A program made the position numbers and the translations under genes. 64,000 nt of DNA from Bradyrhizobium sediminis (GTDB lineage: Bacteria; Pseudomonadota; Alphaproteobacteria; Rhizobiales; Xanthobacteraceae): positions 2,056,501 to 2,120,500 of the forward strand of contig NZ_CP076134.1 of NCBI RefSeq assembly GCF_018736085.1, written 5' to 3'. The notes below the pieces were generated by a model. It did not search any database and was not told where the DNA came from. It saw only the letters and a program-made list of their open reading frames with translations. This document shows positions 55,285 through 63,900 of the stretch, piece by piece; the stretch's first letter is position 1, and each line of letters begins with the position of its first letter.

Positions 55285-56484
55285 ATGCCGAGCGAATCAC
55301 AAATCCCCACCGCATCTCAAGCGGCGTCCCGGCGATTCGCGACTCGGCTGGCGCTGTTTTACGGCACGCTGTTCGGCCTCGTCGGCACCCATCTGCCGTT
55401 CTTCACGGTGTGGCTCAAGGCGGTCGGCATCGATGCGTCGTGGATCGGGATCATCTCGGCGGTGCCGTCGGTGACGCGGTTCACGATACTGCCGTTCATC
55501 ACCAGCCTGGCCGAAAGGCGTCGGGCGCTGCGCGGCGCCATGATGGTCGCGGCTTTCGCGACCGCGCTCGGATTCGCGGTAATCGGCACCCAGCATGTGC
55601 CGCTGGTGATATTCGCTGCCTATGCTGCCACTTGCTGCCTGTGGACGCCGATGACGCCGCTGACGGACGCCTATGCGCTGCGCGGCGTGGCGCGCTACGG
55701 CCTCAATTACGGGCCGCTGCGGCTGTGGGGCTCGGCGGCCTTCGTCGTCGGCGCGCTGGCCTGCGGGCTGCTGGTCGAGGTCATCGCGGCCAGGCACCTG
55801 ATCTGGGTGATTGCGTCGGTGGCGGCGCTCGGCGCCCTCGTCAGCCTCGGGCTGCAGCCGCTCGGTCATCCGAAACCGGCCGCGGCGACGTCGCACGGAG
55901 CCAAGGCGCTGCTGCGCGATCGCGGCTTTCTCGCCATCATCGCGACGTCGGCGCTGATCCAGGGCAGCCACGCTGCCTACTACGTCTTCGCCTCCATCGC
56001 CTGGCAGCAGTCGGGATTGGGCGGGCTGACCATTGCCGGGCTGTGGTCGCTGGGCGTGCTCGCCGAGATCGTGGTGTTCGCGCTGTCGCCGCGGTTCAAG
56101 CTGCAGCCTTCGCTGCTGGTCGTGATCGCAGCATTCTGTGCCGTCGCCCGCTGGTCGATCACCGCGCAGGATCCGCCGATCGCGATCCTCGCCATCGTGC
56201 AACTGGCGCATGGCCTGACGTTCGGACTGACCATGGTCGGCACCATGAGCCTCTTGGTGCGCCACGTGCCCATTCATATGATGGCGCGGGCGCAGGGTTA
56301 TCTGGCGGCCTGCACCGGCATCGTCAGTTCGGCCGCATCGATCTCGTCCGGCGTGATCTTCGCCCGCTACGGGCAGGGCGTCTACTACGTCATGGCCGCG
56401 ATGGCGCTGTCAGGCGGCATCATCATGTGGCTGGCGCGGCACCGGCTTGCCGATCATCCCCACAACGCGGCCTCCGGCGGATAG
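55285..56484 (+). CDS. MFS transporter, phenylpropionate-permease-like
   Basis: 399 residues with 12 predicted helices. The openings ATRLALFYGTLFGLVGTHLPFFTVWLKAVGIDASWIGII and LTDAYALRGVARYGLNYGPLRLWGSAAFVVGA match the HcaT/LacY-like branch of the major facilitator superfamily. The substrate is unknown. The ATG at 55285 is chosen to fit the family, with only a weak ribosome site; the open frame runs further upstream. It is divergent from the hypothetical gene, and its 3' end overlaps the convergent epimerase gene by 31 bases. Confidence 0.85.
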   Translation: MPSESQIPTASQAASRRFATRLALFYGTLFGLVGTHLPFFTVWLKAVGIDASWIGIISAVPSVTRFTILPFITSLAERRRALRGAMMVAAFATALGFAVIGTQHVPLVIFAAYAATCCLWTPMTPLTDAYALRGVARYGLNYGPLRLWGSAAFVVGALACGLLVEVIAARHLIWVIASVAALGALVSLGLQPLGHPKPAAATSHGAKALLRDRGFLAIIATSALIQGSHAAYYVFASIAWQQSGLGGLTIAGLWSLGVLAEIVVFALSPRFKLQPSLLVVIAAFCAVARWSITAQDPPIAILAIVQLAHGLTFGLTMVGTMSLLVRHVPIHMMARAQGYLAACTGIVSSAASISSGVIFARYGQGVYYVMAAMALSGGIIMWLARHRLADHPHNAASGG

Positions 56485-57449
56485 ACCAGGCTGCCGTCGT
56501 AGCGCAATCCGCCGTCGCGGTCGCGCGCCAGCAACAGGGGGCCATCGAGATCGACGAAGCGCGCCTGCGGCACCAGCAGCATCGCCGGCGCCATCGCCAG
56601 CGAGGTCGCGACCATGCAGCCGATCATGATCTGAAATCCCAGCGCCTGTGCGGCATCCGCCATGACCAGCGCTTCGGTCAGGCCGCCGGTCTTGTCGAGC
56701 TTGATGTTGACGGCATCATAGCGCTCGCGCAGTCCGTCGAGCGAGGCGCGATCGTGCACGCTCTCGTCGGCACAGACGGCCAGCGGCCGGCGGATGCGCG
56801 CCAGCGCCGCGTCCTGGCCGGCGGGCAGCGGCTGCTCGACCAGCGTGACGCCGGCTTGCGCGCAGTCGGCCAGATTTCGTTCGAGGCTGTCCGCCGTCCA
56901 GGCCTCGTTGGCGTCGACGATGAGTTCGGATTCGGGCGCGGCCTTGCGCACCGCCGCGATTCGCATTCCGTCGCCATCGCCGCCGAGCTTGATCTTGAGC
57001 AGCGGCCGGTGTGCCGCCTTGGCGGTCGCTGCCGCCATCGCCTCCGGCGAGCCCAGCGAGATGGTGTAGGCCGTGGTGCAGGGGCGAGGGGCGGGGCGCC
57101 CGAGCAGGGTCCAGATGCGCTGGCCGCTGGCCTTGGCCTCGAGGTCCAACAGTGCGCAATCCAGCGCGTTGCGGGCGGCGCCGGCGGGCATGGCGGCCTG
57201 CAGGGCCTGCCGGTCGAGGCCGCGCGCCATGGGCTCCTGCATCGCCTGCAGGGCGGCCAGCGTCGCCTCCGGGGTCTCGCCATAGCGCGGATAGGGCACG
57301 CATTCGCCCCGCCCGGTCAGGCCGTCGCGGCAGACCTCGGCCACGACCGTCACCGCCTCGGTCTTGGCGCTGCGGCTGATGGTGAAGGAGCCTGCGATCG
57401 GCCAGTGCTCGATTCTGGCGGAAAGGATTGGAGATTTGCTGGAAGTCAT
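56454..57449 (-). CDS. Dipeptide epimerase of the enolase superfamily (L-Ala-D/L-Glu epimerase-like)
   Basis: 331 residues from ATG 57449. Active-site features: LLKIKLGG (K-x-K), LIVDANEAW (Asp ligand), VTLVEQPLPAG (Glu ligand), AVCADESVHD (Asp ligand) and VNIKLDKTGGL (second catalytic Lys). This set fits the muconate-lactonizing subgroup with L-Ala-D/L-Glu epimerases that recycle murein peptides. The MFS neighbour could import or export a related compound, but they are convergent and not co-transcribed. Confidence 0.88.
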   Translation of the reverse strand: MTSSKSPILSARIEHWPIAGSFTISRSAKTEAVTVVAEVCRDGLTGRGECVPYPRYGETPEATLAALQAMQEPMARGLDRQALQAAMPAGAARNALDCALLDLEAKASGQRIWTLLGRPAPRPCTTAYTISLGSPEAMAAATAKAAHRPLLKIKLGGDGDGMRIAAVRKAAPESELIVDANEAWTADSLERNLADCAQAGVTLVEQPLPAGQDAALARIRRPLAVCADESVHDRASLDGLRERYDAVNIKLDKTGGLTEALVMADAAQALGFQIMIGCMVATSLAMAPAMLLVPQARFVDLDGPLLLARDRDGGLRYDGSLVYPPEAALWG

Positions 57450-57596
57450 TTCAAAATCTGGCAATTTCTGAACCGTGAGCTTGCCCGGCGCAACCAATTA
57501 TGGCTGGTTAGGGACACGTGTTCTACAGGGCGGCGGCGACGTGCAGGAACTTTCAATTTCCATGAATAGCGGAGAATCGGCTGAGGTGCTGGCATC

Positions 57597-58730
57597 GTGA
57601 GCGGCGACCCGACATTGGAACGGATTGCCCAGGGCAACGGCCTTGCGCTGTGCGCTGCGGGGTCGTGGACCGCCCGTTTTGCGCCCGATCTCGAGCAGAT
57701 CGTCGCCGACGCCGAGAAACTGGCCGGCAGCCGGCCCAACATCTTCATCGATGTCTCGCAGGTTTCCAAACTCGACACCTTCGGGGCCTGGCTGATCGAG
57801 CGGCTTCGCCGCAGCCTGACCCAGGGCGGGGTGGAGGCGAAGATCGCAGGCCTTTCGGCCAACTATTCCAGCCTGGTCGACGAAGTACGCCGGGTGAAGG
57901 CGGCACCCGCGCTCGACGCCAGTCCGGTGACGATCACGGGGATGCTGGACCAGGTCGGCCGCAGCGTGGTCGGCGTCGGCGCCACCCTCGTCAGCCTGAT
58001 CGACATGCTGGGCGCGGTGCTGGCGGCCAGCGGCAGGGTCCTGATCCATCCGAGGGGCTTTCGCCTGACCTCGACCGTGCATCACCTCGAACAGGTCTGC
58101 TGGCGCGCGGTGCCGATCATCGTGCTCATCACCTTCCTGATCGGCTGCATCATCTCGCAGCAGGGCATCTTCCATTTTCGCAAATTCGGCGCCGACATCT
58201 TCGTGGTCGACATGCTCGGCGTGCTGGTGCTGCGCGAAATCGGCGTGCTGCTGGTGGCGATCATGGTCGCGGGCCGCTCCGGCAGCGCCTACACCGCCGA
58301 ACTCGGCTCGATGAAAATGCGCGAGGAGATCGACGCGCTGCGCACCATGGGGTTCGATCCGATCGAGGTCCTGATCCTGCCGCGGATGCTGGCGCTGGTG
58401 ATCGCGCTGCCGATCCTGGCCTTTCTCGGCGCGATGGCTGCGCTGTATGGCGGCGGGCTGGTGGCCTGGCTCTATGGCGGGGTCGATCCTGAAGCCTTCC
58501 TGCTTCGCTTGCGCGACGCGATCTCGATCGACCATTTCATCGTCGGCCTCATCAAGGCGCCTGTCATGGCGGCGGTGATCGGCATCGTCGCCTGCGTCGA
58601 GGGGCTCGCGGTGCAGGGCAGCGCCGAATCGCTCGGCCAGCACACGACGTCGTCGGTGGTGAAGGGGATCTTCTTCGTCATCGTGATGGACGGCGTGTTC
58701 GCGATCTTCTTCGCATCGATCGGAATGTGA
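57597..58730 (+). CDS. mlaE: MlaE-type ABC permease with N-terminal STAS domain
   Basis: 377 residues, GTG start (GAGGTG upstream). Residues of about 1-105 form a STAS domain (LCAAGSWTARFAPDLEQIV, NIFIDVSQVSKLDTFGAWLIERL), which replaces a separate MlaB protein. The permease follows with the conserved MlaE segment MVAGRSGSAYTAELGSMKMREEIDALRTMGFDPIEVL and about five helices. It belongs to the Mla/Mkl lipid transport complex that keeps outer-membrane lipid asymmetry. It runs directly into mlaF (the stop lies two bases before the ATG). Confidence 0.93.
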   Translation: MSGDPTLERIAQGNGLALCAAGSWTARFAPDLEQIVADAEKLAGSRPNIFIDVSQVSKLDTFGAWLIERLRRSLTQGGVEAKIAGLSANYSSLVDEVRRVKAAPALDASPVTITGMLDQVGRSVVGVGATLVSLIDMLGAVLAASGRVLIHPRGFRLTSTVHHLEQVCWRAVPIIVLITFLIGCIISQQGIFHFRKFGADIFVVDMLGVLVLREIGVLLVAIMVAGRSGSAYTAELGSMKMREEIDALRTMGFDPIEVLILPRMLALVIALPILAFLGAMAALYGGGLVAWLYGGVDPEAFLLRLRDAISIDHFIVGLIKAPVMAAVIGIVACVEGLAVQGSAESLGQHTTSSVVKGIFFVIVMDGVFAIFFASIGM

Positions 58731-58732
58731 CG

Positions 58733-59503
58733 ATGGCGCTGCAACCTTCCGACGCCATCATCCGGGTGCGCGACATCACCGTGCAGTTCGGCTCCACGCG
58801 CGTGCTCGACGGGCTCAATCTCGACGTCAAGCGCGGCGAGATTTTAGGCTTCGTCGGCCCGTCGGGGGCCGGCAAGTCGGTGCTGACGCGCACCATCATC
58901 GGCCTCGTGCCCAAGCTCAGCGGGCGGATCGAGGTGTTCGGCATCGATCTCGACGCTGCGGACGCGCGGGCGCGGCGCGGCGTCGAGCGGCGCTGGGGCG
59001 TGCTGTTCCAGCAGGGTGCGCTGTTCTCCTCGCTGACGGTGCGGCAGAACATCCAGTTCCCGGTGCGCGAATATCTCGATCTGTCGCAGCGGCTGATGGA
59101 CGAGATCACCATCGCCAAGCTCGTCATGGTGGGCCTGAAGCCCGAGGTCGCCGACCGGTTCCCGTCGGAACTCTCCGGCGGCATGATCAAGCGCGTGGCG
59201 CTGGCACGCGCGCTGGCGCTCGACCCCGAGCTGGTGTTCCTGGATGAGCCGACCTCAGGCCTCGATCCGATCGGCGCCGGCGACTTCGACGAGCTGGTCC
59301 GGACCCTGCAGCGTACTTTGGGGCTGACCGTTTTCATGGTAACCCACGACCTCGACAGCCTTTATACAGCTTGCGACCGGATCGCGGTGTTAGGGAACGG
59401 TAAGATCATTGCGGCAGGATCGATCGCCGACATGCAGGCCTCGCAGCATCCCTGGCTGAGGCAATATTTCCACGGCAAGCGTGCCCGCGCCGTGATGGGC
59501 TAG
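58733..59503 (+). CDS. mlaF: MlaF-type ABC ATPase of phospholipid transport
   Basis: About 256 residues with Walker A FVGPSGAGKSVLTRTI, the Mla-type signature ELSGGMIKRVALARAL, Walker B LVFLDEPTSGLDPIGAGDFDEL and the switch His in VFMVTHDLDSLY. The LSGGM signature is characteristic of MlaF/Mkl over general importers. ATG 58733 is chosen; GTG 58727 is in frame and overlaps the mlaE stop. It powers lipid movement through MlaE. Confidence 0.93.
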   Translation: MALQPSDAIIRVRDITVQFGSTRVLDGLNLDVKRGEILGFVGPSGAGKSVLTRTIIGLVPKLSGRIEVFGIDLDAADARARRGVERRWGVLFQQGALFSSLTVRQNIQFPVREYLDLSQRLMDEITIAKLVMVGLKPEVADRFPSELSGGMIKRVALARALALDPELVFLDEPTSGLDPIGAGDFDELVRTLQRTLGLTVFMVTHDLDSLYTACDRIAVLGNGKIIAAGSIADMQASQHPWLRQYFHGKRARAVMG

Positions 59504-59601
59504 AGCATGATCCCGAAAAGTGGGTACCGGTTTTCGGAAAAGATCATGCGCAAACGAAAAGACAAACGACGGCTCTGATCGAGCGGAGCTTGATCAGAGC
59601 C
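59504..59601. repeat. Dispersed palindromic repeat and adjoining hairpin between mlaF and mlaD
   Basis: GCATGATC (59505-59512) and GATCATGC (59542-59549) border CCGAAAAG and TTTTCGGAAAA segments, the same type as at 35521. A second perfect hairpin follows: GGCTCTGATC (59571-59580) and GATCAGAGCC (59592-59601). It sits inside an operon and could alter the relative amounts of mlaF and mlaD transcripts. Confidence 0.8.
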
Positions 59602-59620
59602 TAGTACCGGAGTTGGATTG

Positions 59621-60544
59621 ATGGAAACGCGGGCGAATTTCGTCCTGATCGGATCGTTCACGCTGGCAGTGATTGCCGCGGCGTTCGGCTTTGTGCTGTG
59701 GTTCCAGAGCCTCCACACCACCAAGGCGCGCAGTCCGATCCGCATCGTGTTCGAGGGCCCGGCCGCCGGCCTGCGCAATGGTGGCAGCGTCAATTTCAAC
59801 GGTATCCGGGTAGGAGAGGTCGTCTCCGTGAAGCTGGATAACCCGCGTCGAGTCGTCGCACTCGCTATGGTTGAGAACAAGGCGCCGATCCGCAAGGACA
59901 CCCTGGTCGGGCTCGAGTTTCAGGGGCTGACCGGCGTCGCCGCGATCTCGCTGAAGGGCGGTGAGGAGGCGGCGCCGCCCGTTCCCTTGGACGAGGACGG
60001 CATCCCGATCCTGACCGCCGATCCGAACGCGCTGCAGGACGTCACCGAGGCGATCCGCGCCACGCTGCAGAACGTCAACCGCATCGTTGCCGACAATCAG
60101 GAGTCGGTGAAGAATTCGCTGCGTAACCTCGAGACCTTCACGGCGGCGCTGGCGCGCAATTCCGAGAAGATCGACAACGTCATGGTTCGGGTCGACGGCG
60201 TCATGACCAAGGCCGACAGCCTGATGCTGGGCCTGAATTCGATCGCGGGCGGCAACAGCGGCGGCGAGCTTTCGGCGATGGTGAAGGCGATCAAGGACCT
60301 CGCCGAAGACTTCGACAAGCGCTCAGGGCTGCTGATGGCCGACGGCCGCCGCACCCTGGCCGACATCAGCCGCGCCGTGAACAATTTTGATCGCAACCCG
60401 AGCCGCGTGATATTCGGCGGGAGCAACAACGCCGCGCCGGCCGAGCCTGCGTCAACCCCGCCGAGGTCGGCGCCAACCGCGGCAGCTCCGCCGAAGCCGG
60501 CGCCTGGACCCGCAGCACGTCCTCCGGCCCGTGCGGCGCAATAG
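59621..60544 (+). CDS. mlaD: MlaD-type MCE-domain lipid-binding protein
   Basis: 307 residues. An N-terminal anchor (METRANFVLIGSFTLAVIAAAFGFVLWF) precedes an MCE domain (IRIVFEGPAAGLRNGGSVNFNGIRVGEVVSVKLD, GLEFQGLTGVAAISLKGG). A helical segment follows (NRIVADNQESVKNSLRNLETF), then a Pro/Ala-rich tail of about 40 residues. It forms the periplasmic hexamer that passes lipids to or from MlaEF. An in-frame TTG at 59618 precedes the chosen ATG. The usual outer-membrane partner is not visible here. Confidence 0.92.
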   Translation: METRANFVLIGSFTLAVIAAAFGFVLWFQSLHTTKARSPIRIVFEGPAAGLRNGGSVNFNGIRVGEVVSVKLDNPRRVVALAMVENKAPIRKDTLVGLEFQGLTGVAAISLKGGEEAAPPVPLDEDGIPILTADPNALQDVTEAIRATLQNVNRIVADNQESVKNSLRNLETFTAALARNSEKIDNVMVRVDGVMTKADSLMLGLNSIAGGNSGGELSAMVKAIKDLAEDFDKRSGLLMADGRRTLADISRAVNNFDRNPSRVIFGGSNNAAPAEPASTPPRSAPTAAAPPKPAPGPAARPPARAAQ

Positions 60545-60972
60545 CGAAGCGGGGTGGTGCAAAGCGCCGCCCGCGCGCAACCCGTTGGCTAATTTATCCC
60601 GCTGGCTAGCGGTATATGACCTTGATGTCACCGACGCGTTGTTCGCTCAGTGTCACGCGACCGAGTGAAATTGAGATCGGCCCCTACCAGCGGCGAACGG
60701 CGCAATGCGGCGAGGATGCCGCCCTTACTCGGCGGTTCGGTGGCGGCATCAAATCGCGCCGGGCGCTTGGCCAGCCGCCTCCGATAATTCGGTATCGCTT
60801 TCTATGCGGTGTCGATCATGGCGGATTGATGCCTCCGAATACACCAAGAAATATATCGGGATCTTCATTCAGTCGCGAGTTGAGCGTTGCAGTCGCAACC
60901 TGTGCCCAAACCAAAATGGAGGCCGCGAGGCCTCCATCTCTATTCGCTACTCGCTACTCGCTATTCGCAGCC
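60545..60972. other. 428-base intergenic stretch with a minus-strand terminator
   Basis: No gene was recognised. Near its right end ATGGAGGCC (60916-60924) and GGCCTCCAT (60929-60937) form a perfect 9-bp hairpin followed on the minus strand by TTTT. It should end transcription of the large repeat gene. A run of CTACTCGCTA-like units (about 60941-60968) separates hairpin and stop codon. Confidence 0.65.
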
Positions 60973-63900
60973 TTACCCCAGCCGTCCCGCCGCATGCGCG
61001 AGCAGGGTGTAGACGAGGCCCGTCTCCGAGGTGAGGTGACTGCGCAGCATCGCAGGTCCCCGTTCGTCGCGCGCGACTTCGTCGAGCAGGCGTTCGAACT
61101 CGGCGATGTAGCGGTCGACCGTCTGCTTGAAGCCGCGGTCGGCGCGGTACTTGCGGGCGACCTCGTCGAAGGCCTTCTGGCCGGCCGGCGTATAGAGCCG
61201 CTTGGTGAAGGCCTTGCTCTCGCCGCGCTGATAGCGATCCCACATCTCGGCGGCGAGATTGCGATCCATCAGGCGGCCGATGTCGAGCGACAGCGACGCC
61301 AGCGGATTTTCGCCTGCGGCCTGCTGCGGCGCGCGGCCGCGCGGGGCCTGGTTGGCGCCGGCATCGGTGCGGCTCAACAGGTCGGAAAGCCAGCCGTCGC
61401 GTCCCTGGTCGGAACTCGCCGGGCTGACCGGCGGGGCTTCGGTGCGGCGCGGGGCCGGCATGCCGAGATCCGGCGGCGGCAGGTTCGAGGCTGAGCCACG
61501 CGATGCGGTGCGGGACTGTCCGCCGGCGGCGACCAGCAACGGCTCTTCCTCGCGCTGCACGCTGGCGCGGCCGGAGGTCGTCATGACGTCCAGCCCGCGG
61601 CCATGATGGGCCACGATCCGGTTCAGTTCGGCCAGGGCTTCGATCTGGTCGACGATCACCTTGCGCATCTGCGCAGTGCTCTCGGCGGCCTCCTGCGGCA
61701 TCTCCAGCACGCCACGGCGCAGCTCGTTGCGGGTGGCTTCGAGCTCGTTGTGCATCTCCGCGGCCATCTGCTTCATGCTCGACACCATATGGGCGAACTT
61801 GTCCGCGGATTGCTTGAACATCGCGTCGGCTTCCTGCGTGCTCTGCTGATAGAGCGCGGTCATGGTCTCCGCCGTCAGCCGGCGCTCTTCCTCGGCGGTC
61901 TCACGAACCACCTCGAACTGGTGGCTGATGGCGGCGGAACCTGCGCCAGCGGTTTCCGCAACCACGCGGGCGATGTCGCGGGCGCGCTCTTCGGCGGCGG
62001 CCAGCGATTCATCCAGCAGGCTGGTGAAGCGCGACAGCCGCTGATCGAGATCGGTGGTGCGCAGATCGATGGTGGTGACCAGCGATTCCAGCGCCGACTT
62101 GCGCTCGGCGACGGAGGCGGTGGTGCTGCGGTTGGCTTGCTCGACCACTGCGGCTGCCTCGACCAGTGCGTGGCCGTGATGTTCGAACTGGCTGGACAGC
62201 GAACCGAGGTCTTCCAGCGCCTTCGACGTCTTGGTGTTGAAGATCGACAGCTGGTCTTCCAGGGTCTGGGTGGCGACGCCGTTGCGCGAGGTGACGTCGT
62301 TCATGGCGGAGACGAAGTCGGCCACGCGGGTCACCAGCGCACGTTCCAGCGAGTTGAGGTTGTCGTGCGCGCCGGTCAGCACTTCCTGCAGCAGAATGTT
62401 GCCTTCGCGTAGCCGCTCGAACAGGGCAACCGTGTCGGTGCGCAGGATCTTGCTGGTTTCCTGCATTTCGGTCACCGCCGCGATCGACACCTGACGCGAC
62501 TGGTCGATCGCCGCGCGCGATGCCTGCTCGAGGTCCTTGAGCGACTTGTTGACGGCGCCGGAGGCGAGTTCGCCTGCGGAGGTGATGGTCCGCGCGACGT
62601 CGGAGCCGTTGGTCATCATCGACTGCGAGAATGCCTGGCCCCTGGTCTCGATCGATTTCAGGGCATCGGCGGTGACGCGGTCGATGTCGATCGTGAGCTG
62701 GTTGGTCTTGGAGCCGATCGCCTCGACCAGCGTTCCACGCTTGCCATCGATGATCTGCGACAGACGGTCGGTCTGCTGCTGCACATAGGTGACGATTTCA
62801 TCGGTCTTGCCGGTCATGGTGGAACCGAAGGTGCCGCTGGCGGCGAGAACCGTCCGTTCGACTTCAGCCGAGGTCGACTTGACCTTGGAGCTGACTTCAT
62901 TCGATGCGGCCACCAGCGCGCTCTGTGCGTTGAGGGCGCTGGCCTGGATATTGTCGGTGGTATTGGCGGTGACGACGCCGAGCGAACGCTCGATGTCGGT
63001 TGCGATCGCCTTGATCTGGCTGGCGGCATCCGCCGACGTCGTCGTCAGCGAGGTTTGCGCCTCGCGCGCACTGGCGAGGATCGACGCTGCGGTGTCGGCG
63101 CCGACTGCCGTCAAGGTGCGTTCCACATCGATCGCAAGCGACTTGACATGGTTGGCGGCCTCCGAGGAGGCGGCGACCAGCGTGGACTGGGCCTCGCGGG
63201 CGCCTGATGTGACCGCCTCGGCGGTGGAGGTTCCGGCGATCGACAGCGTGCGCTGGACGTCGGCGGCCAGCGATTTAACCTGGTTGGCCGCATCGGTGGA
63301 AGCGTTGACCAGCGTGCTCTGGGCTTCGCGCGCGCCAGCGGTGATCGATTCGGCGGTGGAAGTCCCGGCAATCGACAGTGACCGCTCGACGTCGGCGGCC
63401 AGCGACTTGACCTGGTTGGCCGCGTCCGTGGAAGCGGTAACCAGTGTGGTCTGCGCCTCGCGGGCGCCGGAGACGATCGAATTCGCGGTCGTCGTGCCGG
63501 CTGCAGAGAGCGTGCGCTCGACGTCGGCAGACAGCGACTTGATCTGGCTGGCGGCCTCGGTGGAAGCCGACACCAGAGTCGACTGCGCATCGCGGGCGCT
63601 GGTCAGGATCGAGTTTGCAGCGCCGGTGCCGACGGCGGTGAGGGCGCGCTCGACTTCCGCCGAGGTCAGCTTGAGCTGGGCGCCGACGTCGGAAGAAACC
63701 GTCAGCAGCGCCTGCTGCGCGGCGCGGGCGCCGGTCTGGATGGTCTCGCTGGTATTGACCACGAGGTTGGTCAGCGAACGCTCCGCATCCTCGACGTGGG
63801 ACCTGATCCCGAGCGACAATTCTTCGGCGCGTGCCATCAGGCCTTCGCTGGCCTGCCGGCCGCTGCTCTCGATGCGGCCTGCCACCGCTTCGACGCGCGA

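Noticed and set aside
55410-57569. 719-codon open frame spanning two genes on the plus strand
   Set aside because: It overlaps the MFS gene in another frame and runs antisense through the epimerase gene; both real genes have clear motifs.
62860-63783. Regular repeats considered as a CRISPR array
   Set aside because: The period is 132 bp, repeats are contiguous and coding with codon-level variation, and no spacers are present.
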